Source: Triglochin maritima | Lineage: Eukaryota; Streptophyta; Magnoliopsida; Alismatales; Juncaginaceae | Assembly (NCBI GenBank): GCA_963682175.1 | Contig: OY821786.1 | Location: forward strand, 36,449,501-36,513,500 | Length of the DNA stretch: 64,000 nucleotides | Direction: 5' to 3' | Shown: one piece after another, positions 48,844-60,178 of the stretch | Position numbering within the stretch: position 1 is the stretch's first letter | Layout of the letters: the number at the start of each line of letters is the position of its first letter | The notes under the pieces: model-generated | Told to the model about the DNA's origin: nothing | Database searches by the model: none | The model's input: only the letters and a program-made list of their open reading frames with translations | Program-made: the position numbers and the translations under genes

Positions 48844-51385
48844 ACTCTCATTCCATGCCATGTTATTCCAGATTTTGTGGTTGTTCTTCTATCACCTAAA
48901 GCTCTGTAAACCTTAATTGCCCTGAGTAGCACAAGTGAAAATATCATTCAATAATACTAATAAAAATCCAAGAATTACTTTTTTCACAACTAAACGAACT
49001 TACATATTTAGAAGTTTCTTTATTGAGTCCCTTGTTTTATTCGACCCCAACGGATCAAACCAATATGCCGAATTAGTCGTGGGGCATACAACGACAAGCA
49101 TCCAATGAGCCCTGTTATATATATAATTAGAAGCTTATTACAAAATAAAATTTCACTTTGAATTACAAAGTTTACCTCTCATGATAAGGGAGCAGATAAT
49201 ATCTTTTGTCTTCTTCTTTAAAGAATGTCCCAAGTTGACCCGATTTATCATCATTCCCGTATATATATGTAAATGGACTGATAAATCCAAATACTTGATC
49301 CTCGGGAAATATTGACCTTCTGGCATCGTAAAGATGTCTACAAGTATAAAAATTATAATTTATTATAGTTTTGATAAAATTATTCAATACTTTTCATTGT
49401 ATACAAAAAAACACTTACTTCACTTGCACGTCGATAATCATGATACACAACGAATCCATCGCCATGAACTGCATGATATCCTCTTTGGTGACGTACAAAG
49501 CGGGAGGCAACCCTTTATCCCCCTCCAAGTCCAAGGTACTTAGGGATTGTGCTTCCCTACCTACCATACATTGATACAACATTTTGCACCTACTTGGAAG
49601 CGAATTAATGTTGATCGGAGATTGGTTGTTTGACCCTTTGCTCCGGGGGCTTGACACCTTACAAAGATGTATATAACCGTTAAAATACAATTGTTAACAA
49701 ATTTGAAGTTTAAAGTCTTTCAAAGTTAAACTATACCTCATGTTTGTCGTTTAGCTCTACTAAATAACTAGGCCAATGCACGAACCCACCGATAGCATCG
49801 CCGAGAGTAACAATCTCTTCTTCCGGAAATGACACAAAAGCACCAGGATCTAAGCAACTCTCAACTGCAACCTTCAATTCTCCCTCTCCTACCTCTGTGA
49901 AGTGGTGTCTGGAGATGTTATAAACTTTCCCGTGTCCCACCAATCTTCGATCAGGGTCTTCGACAAATAAAGCACATCTAGATCCATCCGCGAACTTTCC
50001 AAACGAGGGACAATTCTCGAGAATGAGACACGAAATCATCATGTCGATGAGGGCGGAACACTGGTGGAACTGGAGTAGTCTCCGTGGAAGAACCGGTCTT
50101 ACGACGGGTAGGAGAAGTAGGCAAATCACGATCCAATCTCTCCGTAAGAAGTTGCAAAGACTTCTTCAAATCTGCGATCTCTTGCTGGCATTTGGTATGA
50201 CCAGTCGTCGAAGTAGACCGTTGAGTCTTCCCATAATATTGTCGAAGTCCAACTCTACTCCCTACCCCTCGCACACGACCGGGGTGTTCGTCGTTTCCCA
50301 AGGCCTCGCGTAGAATATCATTCCGACCATCGGAAGCAAATTCGCCTTGAGATTCTCTCAACTTCAGAGAGTCCTAAGTTTAAAACAATATTTACTATCA
50401 TTTGAGCAATATAAAATTAATGATTCTGAATTAATAACATATATATAAGTGATGCAACTTACTATCTTCGAGCCGATAGCTTGCGACTCGTCTGTGACGT
50501 ACTCCCCTCTGGAGTTTACTCTCGCTCTCTTCCAAGAATCACAACGAGCTACGGGAGAAGGAGGAGATATGTTACTTGCTTGCTCCTCACTCATACCAGA
50601 GTCAATTGCCTCCAGTCTCTTCTGAGCAATTTTTTCAGCCATCATTTGTGCTTCTAACTTCTGGTACCCTGCTCGAGACATACGATAGGTATACTTGTTA
50701 GAAGATCTAATCTTTTGGTTTTTTGCTCGGATGGCCTAAAATAAAGTTTATTAGATTGTCACTAAAATCAATAACTAACAAGTTTGTTTTGAAACTCAGT
50801 TACTATATTATAAATTAAACTTAGTATACCTCAAACTCCGGGCTATCTCTGGATTTTCTGAATAGCTCCCATTGATTCGGAGTGATAAAGTTATAGACGT
50901 TGCATGGATTCCTATCCTGGTAGTCTCCGAATATGTACTTGTTCGTTAAATTTGTTTTGAAATCCCTCCAACGAACTGACATGTATGTCATCCACTTCTT
51001 CTTCAACTTGTCAGTGGCTTGGAACTCAAAAGATTCCTACAACATGTTAACTTTATATATATATCAAAAGTTCAACTAAAACTATAGAAATCTATAATGG
51101 AACCATTACCTGCACATTATCCCATATTGTGTCCTTCAACTTCTCATCTACATCAGCCCAACTGGATAAACAAATGTCAACTTTGGCCCTCGCTAAGCTA
51201 CCCAGAAAACTTTTCCAATTATCAGACAGCATGCCTAAGGGCTCAAGACGGTCATCAAACTGGATTGGAACTCTACCGTCTCTAGTTCTTCTGCCCACGA
51301 ATTCTTTCATGAGACAAGGACCTCGTGTACTGTATGTCTTCGAACCTTCAGACTCGGAGGAAGTGGGTTTCTTTTTCGGAGCCAT
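48843..51385 (-). pseudogene. CACTA second gene: Transposase_24-like protein with C-terminal Ulp1-like peptidase exons (truncated)
   Basis: Exons inferred on minus: 51385-51110 (starts MAPKKKPTSSESEG), 51036-50830 (KKWMTYMSVRWRDFKTNLTN), 50735-50463 (MSRAGYQKLEAQM), 50373-49737 (one frame change near 50000-50060; a coiled-coil-like QQEIADLKKSLQLLTERL, then CALFVEDPDRRLVGHGKVYN), 49657-49419, 49337-49176, 49111-49004 and 48921 to about 48843. The last but one reads HWMLVVVCPTTNSAYWFDP, which carries the His and Asp of a Ulp1/SENP (C48) catalytic triad. The last reads ITWHGMR, just before where the Cys segment is expected, and there the gene is cut. Ulp1-bearing CACTA and MULE elements are known in plants. 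The role of the peptidase in transposition is unclear. Confidence 0.7.
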
Positions 51386-51455
51386 TATACTATAAAAGAT
51401 AAATTCAAGTAATTAAATAAGGTAAAGACATGGATTAAATGTCTATTACAATGTG

Positions 51456-54400
51456 TTACAACAGAAAATTTGCACCTTTACTGTTTTTTTTCCTTAATGG
51501 ATTTTCAATCCATATACCTTCACCGTGGTCATCTCTAAACATACAAGTCTCAACATCTATTTCTTCATCTACTGAGTTCAACTCAGGTGCTTCCTTAGAG
51601 AAAGGTGGTGTCTCTTCATACTCGATCAGACTATCATCTGATACAATATTTTTCTTCCCTTCCAAAATTACTGCCCATTTCTTATCACACGAATCAGCCA
51701 CATAGAAGACTTGTTTCGCTTGGGAAGCTAGAATAAAAGGTTCTCCTTTATACCCTTGTTTTGAAAAATCAATTAAAGTGAAACCATAGTCATCCACTCG
51801 AACTCCTGTTTTATTACAGCCCACTTGCATCTAAATATAGGTACTTTGAATTTAACAAAGTCTAGCTCCCATATATCTTCAATTACACCGTAATAGGACA
51901 TGTCGGCGTATACAAGATTCTTGTCTTTAGAACTAGACAAATGCAAAGACTCTGCTATTAAGGTGACGCCACTGTTCTGAACAACACTTTTCGCATCTTC
52001 ACAAACTGTGTAGAAAGAATATCCATTGATATCATAACCACTGTAACTTATAACAACAGAATGCGGACCGTAAGCCAACCACTGTATTGTCTCAGAAACA
52101 TCACGCTTGTATGCTAGATTTTTTAACCAAGAGATGAAATTCTTATTGTGACTATTAATTACTTGTTGATCACTCCACAAAGGATTTCTTTCCTTTAGAA
52201 ACTTCATGTGTTCATTTAGGTATGGTTGAACTTCATTCGAATTGCATAACACATAAAAATATGCTGTCATTAAGTCATCGCCATTTGGATTTAACATTTT
52301 CATCCCACGTGTCCCTTTACCATCGGCACATTTATCATGATGATTCTTCGGAAGTCCAACAGTTTTGGTGTTTGCTAGGTATCCAGTGCAAAACTCGATA
52401 ACCTCCTCAGCTATGTATCCTTCAACAATACTAGCATCTGGTCTTTGACGATTTTTGCAATAACCTTTCAACACTTTCATATAACGCTCGAAAGGATACA
52501 TCCACCTTAAGAAAACTGGTCCGCACAATTTAACTTTTCTAACCAAATGAATAACAAGATGAATCATAATGTCGAAAAAATCCGGGGGAAGAACATCTCC
52601 AACTGACATAATGTGACCATAATTTCATTCTGTAACTTGTCTAACTGCACAGGATCGACCACTTTACTGCAAATCTTATTGAAAAAGGAACACAACTTTA
52701 TTATTGCTTGTCTAACATCTTTCAGTAATATGGATCTCAGTGCTACAGGTAACAACTGCTGCATTAAAGTGTGACAATCGTGAGACTTCATCCCCACAAG
52801 TTTCAAATCCTTCATAACAACAATATTACTGATATTTGAAGAATAACCTTGTGGAACCCTTAAATCGTGCAAACACTGACAGAGAATTCTTTTCTCCTTT
52901 CTAGACAATGTATAACTAGCTGGAGGTAAGTAATTCCGATCTCCTTTCTTCTCTGGTGCCAAAATTGCTCGTATACCAATATCAACAAGATCAAGTCTTG
53001 CATTATATCCATCTTTGGTTTTACCAGGTATGTTCAACAGAGTGCCAACAAGACTATCACAAACATTTTTCTCTACGTGCATCACATCAATACAATGTCT
53101 AACTTCTAAAGTTTTCCAGTAAGGGAGATCAAAAAATATTGATCTTTTTTTCCAACTACTTTTTTCGTTTGCTCGTTTGTACGGTTTTCCAAATTCACAT
53201 TCAATGTTCCTTACACGTTCATACACCTTTTCGACGCTGATTTCAACTGGCGCATTCTGAAACTCCTGTTTTCCGTTAAATGCCTTCTTCAACCTACGAT
53301 AAGGATGAGAGTTCGGCAAAAATCTCCGATGATCGAGATAGACAGTCTTAGAACCATTAACTAGTTGCAAAGAACATGTATTTTCCTCGCAAATTGGACA
53401 AGCTTTATGACCTTTGACTGAATATCCAGACAGATTACCATAAGCTGGAAAGTCATTAATCGTGCAAAATATCATTGCCCGCATTACGAACGACTCCTGA
53501 CGATAAGAATCAAAAACTGACTCTCCGTCATCCCATAATTTCTTTAGGTCATCAATTAAAGGTCTTAAATACACATCGATGTCGTTTCCAGGTTGTTTCG
53601 GACCAGAAATCATTAAGGACAACATGATATATTTGCGTTTCATGCATAACCACGGGGGCAGATTGTAAATTACAAGCAGAACGGGCCAAGAACTGTGAAT
53701 GCTACTCAAACTACCAAAAGGATTCATTCCGTCAGTACAGAGCTCAAGTCGTACATTCCTCGATTCTTCACCAAACATAGGAAAGTCGACATTTATTTTT
53801 TTCCACTGAGGTGAATCTGCAGGGTGATGTAGCAACTGATCATTTGGTTTCTCACGATCAGCATGCCATGTCATGTTCTTGGAATCCTCTTTACCCACAA
53901 ACAAACGTTTAAGCCTTGGTATTATCGGAAGATACCACAAAATCTTAGCAGGAGGTCCTTTGATTTTCATCTCATCAGCCTCTTCATTGTGGTTTGGTCC
54001 ACTACGTTTCATTTTGTATCTTGAAACATTGCACCTGGGACAGGAATGTAAGTTTTCAAACTCACCCTTATACAATATACAATCATTCGGGCATGCGTGT
54101 ATCTTCCTATATTCCATTCCCATAGGGCACAACACTTTCTTTGCATCATAAGTTCTATCTGGCAACTCATTATCATCTAGAAGCATCTCTTTCACTAACT
54201 TCAACATTGATGTGAAACTCACATCGGACCAACCATTTCCAGCTTTTAAATTGTACAACTTCAACACCGCTGACAATCTAGTGAATTTGGTACAATTCTT
54301 ATGCAACGGCTTCTCATTGTCACTCAACAAATTACCAAGTAAATCAGGGTTGGACGAAAACTTTTCAGCCATATCTTGAACCATTTCCTCTAAGTGATCT

Positions 54401-54683
54401 TCCACACTAACATCTTCTCCATCATTCTTGGAACGACTACATGATTCATTTTCGCCGTGCCATATCCACCGTCTGTAATTTAGGTCGAAACCTTTCTCAA
54501 ACAAATGATCTTTCATTTTCCGAAAAGTCAACACTGACATATTATGACACTTATTGCACGGACAATACGCCATGTCGCTGTCTTTCATTTTCTTAGAATG
54601 TTTTTGGCAACCTCTAAGAACATATTCACTCCGTTCTCATACTCATCACTCAATCTGTTTGAAACTATCCACTCTCGATCCAT
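51456..54683 (-). pseudogene. TNP2-like CACTA transposase, broken by single-base frameshifts
   Basis: Transposase of En/Spm elements. Domains on minus: Transpos_assoc (MDREWIVSNRLSDEYENG, then CPCNKCHN), Transposase_21 in the 54588-52564 frame (HACPNDCILYKGEFENLHSC, FGSLSSIHSSWPVLLVIYNL, GYSVKGHKACPICEENT), DUF4218 (52609-51773; ILLKDVRQAII, LCGPVFLRWMYPFERYMKVL) and DUF4216 (KNFISWLKNLAY, FRCKW, then GVRVDDYGFTLIDF in 51830-51456). The frame changes near 54602, 52586 and 51815, each explained by one missing base in a homopolymer (A, G and G runs). Otherwise the protein is full length and free of stops, so it is either recently dead or affected by assembly errors. Start is the ATG at 54683. 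Confidence 0.85.
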
Positions 54684-54944
54684 TTCAATCTAAACAGAAG
54701 CAAAAATGATAGTTATTATTGAAGAAAATAAATAGAATTTCAATTTAAAAGAATGTGTTCGTAGATGAGAAGATTCGGAGACATTAAGATGAGAAAAGAA
54801 TGACTCAGAGGAGAAGAGATGAAGTCCTTAATCTAGCGTGGAATAAGGAAGGTTAGAAATCTAACTAAACAATCAAGGCCAAAACAAACCTAAAGTCCAC
54901 TATAGGTCCTTAGTAATAGACGACGCCTAACTTCGAGGTCCCAC

Positions 54945-55146
54945 CGAGGACCACTAGTCTGTAGGAAATCAAGAACCCGGAGGTCCCTAATATCTCAGGG
55001 AGACTAGATGGGCAACGACGTTCAGGCCGAAACGGTCTTAAACATCGAGGACCACTAATCTATAGGAAATCAAGAACCCGGAGGTTCCTAAAATCTCAGG
55101 GAGACTAGATGGGCAACGACATTCAGGCCATAACGGTCTTAAACGG
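54945..55146. repeat. Tandem duplication, 101-bp unit, in the CACTA 5' region
   Basis: Copies start at 54945 and 55046. Both contain GGAAATCAAGAACCCGGAGG and GGGAGACTAGATGGGCAACG. It lies between the transposase start and the CACTA terminus. Confidence 0.85.
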
Positions 55147-55569
55147 TTTCCTCTCCTTAATGCGTCCGAAATTCCTAGGGGCCAACGTCTAATTGATTTT
55201 ATTAAGGCTCTTTTATTAAGTGGTTTCTGGGCCAAGGAAAGGGTGATGAAATCCCCCACCTAATCTCCTATAGGTGACTGCCCCCTAAGTGTTTTTCATA
55301 CTTTAATCTAACAAACAACACACCAAACAAATACTCACCTCACTCTTGTTCCAATGCAAGTCCTACTAACTAATGCGTGATTTCTAATGAATGATGAGTG
55401 AAAGATAGTACGTACCTTACGCCAGCAATCTACGACAGAAATCGTAAATAATCGAAAAATACAATGCATGCAAATCCTATATGATGAATGACTTAGCAAA
55501 TATTGTCTAATCTTTTGCTTTGGGTTATTAAAGGCCAGGTTGTTTAAGGGGGGCAATGAGTTATTATAA

Positions 55570-55735
55570 ACTAAACATTTAACTAAACAAAGTAAATAAA
55601 CATTTAACTAGACAAAACATAAATAAACATTTAACTAGACAAAACATAAATAAACATGAAAGATCATTTTTTCAGCATAAATAAACATAAATAAACATTT
55701 AACTAGACAAAACATAAATAAACACAAATAAATGT
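55570..55735. repeat. 27-bp tandem repeat (ATAAACATTTAACTAGACAAA)-like
   Basis: About four units built on AAATAAACATTTAACTAGAC; two are exact neighbours at 55594-55620 and 55621-55647, later ones interrupted. Noncoding, in the CACTA 5' region. Confidence 0.8.
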
Positions 55736-56719
55736 ATGAACTCACTAAACTAAAGATTTATTCTAATTTAGACACTTTTTATGCAAACCCATAGAAAACT
55801 ACACATATATACAAATTGAAAACTTAACAATCTATTATATGATCTGTTGACTCATCTAATGGATGGATTTCGGATTATCTTCCGGAATTATCGTCTAATG
55901 GGATATTATTATTTCTAAACATTTTTGTTTAGGTATGCTTTTGTAGCCTCATCTGAAGATAAGAAGTTGGTAATGATAGATGAAAGAAAATGATCTCTAC
56001 ACTAGATTCATTACACAAGTACTTGTCCCTAAGTGTTAGAACTCGAAATTCTCGTTCTAATTTTTGACATTTATTTTTGACCCCAACAGTTCCAAATAAA
56101 CCTTAAAAGTGTTCTCTAAAGCCATATATACTAATTGTTTGTCCTTAGAACAGAGAATAAATTGTTTAATTTCCTAATGGCAAGAGTTGTAGCATTTAAT
56201 TAACAAACTTCTGATAAACATTGGAAGTACCATTTGATCTTGGAATGAAATTGAAAAAAAAATGGACCACACAGTGCGGAAGAGCTTACAGAGTCAAAAA
56301 ACAAATACCTAATATTGCCAAAACTAAAGGGTCAAACAAACGCCATACTTATCGAAGATGAACGTAAAGGGTTGAATGAGGGCTTTGATGGATTCCATAC
56401 AAACACATACCACCATTTGTTTGTGATAGTAGTTAATAACTCGCAAGTGGAATGGGAGATCCAAACAAAGCCCGATATTCCTTTGGAAGAAAAGACAAAT
56501 GGTTGATGGAAGAAAACTTACATGTGGAGAGAGACGGAGGAAGACGGGGGAAGAAGGAGAAGAGGGCCGGAGATGTGGAGGAGAGTTTGGGAGCTCGCTG
56601 CGGTGCCGGAGACAGTGCAGATCGGTCGGAGGTTGGTCGCGGAGGAGAGTTCGGTCGCGGGACGGCTAGGGTTTGGGTGGGGTTTCGTCTGAAATGAATG
56701 AAAGAAAACCGTCTGTCTG

Positions 56720-57040
56720 ATTTCTTTAAGACCTATAGACGTCGGATGTTGTATAACGCCGACGTCTATACCTCGACGTCTATGTGGATGACTTATAGAC
56801 GTCGGTTGTCCATTACGTCCGACGTCTATACCCTATAGACGTCGGATATAAAAGGTACACAAACAACCGACGTGCATAGGTCGACGTCTATAGGGTATAG
56901 ACGTCGGCTAAACATGTTATTCCAAAACCCGATGTCTATAGTGTCACATAGACGTCGTCTTCCATTACAACCGACGTCTATTCTGTCCTCTCCACACTAG
57001 ACGTCAGTGGTTGTAACGGCCGACGTCTATTTGGCGACGA
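56720..57040. repeat. CACTA subterminal repeats, motif TATAGACGTCGG in both orientations
   Basis: About 14 copies of TAGACGTCGG or its reverse complement CCGACGTCTA within 320 bp next to the CACTA terminus, often in head-to-head pairs that make palindromes around GACGTC. In En/Spm such subterminal motifs are bound by the TNPA protein. Confidence 0.9.
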
Positions 57041-57226
57041 GTAAAGCCAATTCTGCACTAGTGATTTCCATTAGTAGTCCAATCTGTAATATTTCTTGGG
57101 CAAATATACATTATAGTAGTAGAAATTGTCCAAAACATTTTTTTATAGTCCTAAACTTTAAAATGTAATTAACTAATTATCCTTTTATAATAAAAAAGGT
57201 CTTGAACGAGCGCAATATGTCATTAT

Positions 57227-59420
57227 TGTAACATCCCGAAACAACGAAAATTTTGAAAATTCATAATCACATCAATAAAGGCTAATAATCAAGAAGGGAC
57301 TGTTACTTCTCATAAAACAAATAGCGGTGCACCAAATTACATCAGAGTTTGTCAAAATGATACATGATTACAACAGAACGACAAAAAGAAGATAAAACGT
57401 AATCATGTTGACCTCAGTGGTCCGAGTAGAGGATCCGACTCCAAAATGCGCGTGCCCGCCGATCACCACCCAACTGGACCTACTGCGGTCCTGAAAAATA
57501 TATATAACAACAATGCATGAGTTTCCAGAAGGAAACCCCATATGTCAACTCACCTATATGCATGCATTACACAAATGAACCTATCATACTAGTAGCATGT
57601 CATGACATCAACAGAAAGGAAAACAGTTCCCCCGAAGGGTAAAACAGGACATCAGTCCGACAGTCAACATCGGGTCTCCCGAGGAGACCTACCGCAGGCA
57701 CATGCGGTCTAACAGCATGCGACATCGCACCCCCCCCCCCCCCACACGCGGCTACACTACTCAAGGGTTCGGCAGGGAGCCTCTGTCACGCCTGCGGGCC
57801 GATAGAATACAGATCTGCAAATCTCTGTGGTCGGAGCCACTGGGGACCAACGGGGCCGTCACCCGGAAGGTATAACAACATCATCTCGATAGGTGCCCAG
57901 TCGAGAAATCAACATAGCCGGAACAGCCTCGGCCCAACAATCATCATCGCCGGCACAACCTCGGTGGCATCACTGACACAGCATCGGTGGTCCATCACAA
58001 ACGTCCGGCACAACATCGGACATGTCCAGACCGAAGTCTGCCAGGTCATCAGGCTCCATGGGCCGCAAACACCAACCGCGCCGCTATAAAAGCAGGGCAG
58101 CGACCTCCGTAGCCCGTGGGCCGGTAGTCACCTCACCCAACGTCAGTTGCGTGCCCACACAAACATCAAACATTGGGATCCGCGATCCCTCAAGCCTGTT
58201 ATACTATACTGACTCCAATCAATCCATCATCTTAGTCACGGTCCATACATGGAGGTGACGCGTCCCGAACATCCTCACTTTTCCACACGGCGGTCCCTGG
58301 GCAGGCACGCGTAACGCGCCCACCGTCACCTCCCGGCTCACGCACAAGGCGAGGACAATGTTGGCATTCAAAAAGGCACCAGGAATTCTGTCCTGGGCCC
58401 AAACGGTCGACCGGCAAAGGTGATTCCGTCGACCGTTTCCAGAAAGGAATCAGTCGACCGTACTCCTAACACGGTTTACTGCTGCGCTCAAAACACAATC
58501 CCCAACGGTCGAACAAAGGTCTAAAACCGGTCGACCGAACGAGGTCAAAATCCGGAGTCTGGTCAACATCAAATTCAAATCTATCGGTCGACCGACTCAG
58601 GTGTCTCGGTCGACCGGAAACTAACAGGGTCAACCTATTATTTCTATGTCACAAAACGGTCGACCAGACACATAAAAACGGTCGAACAACAGGCATACAA
58701 AAACCAGTACACTTAAGTTCCTGTCAACCGACACAAGGACCCGGTTGACCGAAAACCAACAGGCAGTCTCAACTCACCAGCAATATGCACTACCGGTCGA
58801 CCACCACAAGGCGTCGTTCGACCGGTGAAGGTTAAAGTCGGGTAAATAGTGCTAAATCGGTCGACCGCCCGAAGGACCCGGTCGACCGTTGGTCGCCTTC
58901 AACCTCGCGCCAGCCGAGGTTTTTCACGGAAACAACGCCGAAGAGGTCTCCGCGTCCGACCAACACAACCCTCCCACGAGGGTTAGCAACAACAAAATCA
59001 CACTAGAGAGCGGCATACCTCAAAGAAGACGACGAAACGCCGGAACAACGCTCGCGCCTCCACCACCTCCTCACGCGCGACCTCCTCCTCGCGACGACCT
59101 CCGCACGCCCAACGTCGACGCCGACTCCCGCACCTCGCCGTCCAACCGAGCCACTGAGAAGAGGGAATGGAAATGGAGAGAATGAGAGAGAGAGAGAAAC
59201 GGGTTTTCTCCGCTTATACCCAACAAAAACGCACCAACAATCCTCTACTCAACCCAACCCATCACTCTCCCTCCACGCCTACCGTGCACGCCCCCCCCCC
59301 CCCCCCCACTCTTCCCCATGCACCCACTGTGCAGCCCATCACCCAATACAACTCCTCCTCTAATCACCTTCTCTCCTCCTAAACATCATTAACCCTAACC
59401 AAGGGTTAAGGGTTCTTACA
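57227..59420 (+). mobile_element. Solo LTR, family 1, copy B (Ty3/gypsy-like termini), 2.2 kb
   Basis: Begins TGTAACATCCCG at 57227 and ends GGGTTCTTACA at 59420, with TGTAA/TTACA short inverted ends. Flanking 5-mers are ATTAT (57222-57226) and ATTAC (59421-59425), a 4/5 TSD. It is homologous to copies A and C. It contains a C14 run (57730-57743), a C17 run (59291-59307) and the palindrome array. No internal retroelement genes border it. The TGTAACA...TTACA termini resemble those of some plant gypsy LTRs, but superfamily is an inference. Confidence 0.75.
58400..58895. repeat. CGGTCGACCG palindrome array, copy B
   Basis: Six perfect CGGTCGACCG palindromes and about nine partial ones (CCGTCGACCG, CAGTCGACCG, CGGTTGACCG, GTTCGACCGG) over about 495 bp, in the same order as copy A. 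Confidence 0.9.
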
Positions 59421-59425
59421 ATTAC

Positions 59426-60178
59426 GGTTTTGACTTTTGAAGGTTAATAGAAAGCGGTGTACTAGACGATGTAATAATAATGTACTTTTAAACCTTGAGA
59501 TGAAGGCCAAGACAAAAGATAGTGACATGTGTTTACAATTGTAAAGTACGTTGAACATTGCCTTCGATTCGAAATGGTCACCTTAACTTTTAAAGCATTT
59601 TTTTTGCGAAGCACCAGAACTTTTAAACATACTAATCATTTTCATTGTATTTTCGGTTTGTAGCTAATTCATTCTCCTCTTTCGTTAATCTTCTGGGTTT
59701 TTTTTTATTTCAACACATCCATCGTTATTTTTCTATTTTTCTCTATTTCTTAATAATAAATAATCGTAACTCTTACTTCATAACTGATACGTGCAACTTG
59801 TTGTATTTGGTAAAAGAATTGTATAACGTGCAATATAATTTTGATATATATATTAATATGACTTTAGTTAGAAGTAAATTTGATGCAAATCCAAATTGTA
59901 TTACTCATAACTTATTGTCGGACTATTAAATTTGGGTCAGACCTATGAACATTTTAATTGAAAAATCTAATGTTGAAGATGAGAGTTACTGATGCACGTG
60001 CTCATCTTTTGTTAGTCCCATATTAGAGAACATAAGAAGTTAAAAGATAATCTTAAACATTTACATCTTATAACCCTTTGATGTGGAAAGAGATGATGAA
60101 AGAATACTCTACACGCTTGTGCGAACGTGCCCATCCCGACCGGTCCGGTGCGCGGCGGTGGGAGGATTTGGGGGAAGA
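59426..60178. other. AT-rich intergenic DNA
   Basis: Between the solo LTR and the satellite array. Only chance ORFs; nothing recognised. Confidence 0.5.

Larger units (their letters stand above)
48843..57063 (-). mobile_element. CACTA (En/Spm) transposon, left end lost
   Basis: The right terminus is intact: read on minus from 57063 it begins CACTAGTGCAGAATTGGC. It is followed inward by about 14 subterminal TATAGACGTCGG-type repeats (56720-57040). Inside are a TNP2-like gene and a second gene with a Transposase_24-like region and Ulp1-like exons, both on minus. The matching CACTA terminus is not found on the left; the element is cut in the Ulp1-like gene near 48843, where LTR fragment E begins. 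Confidence 0.85.
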
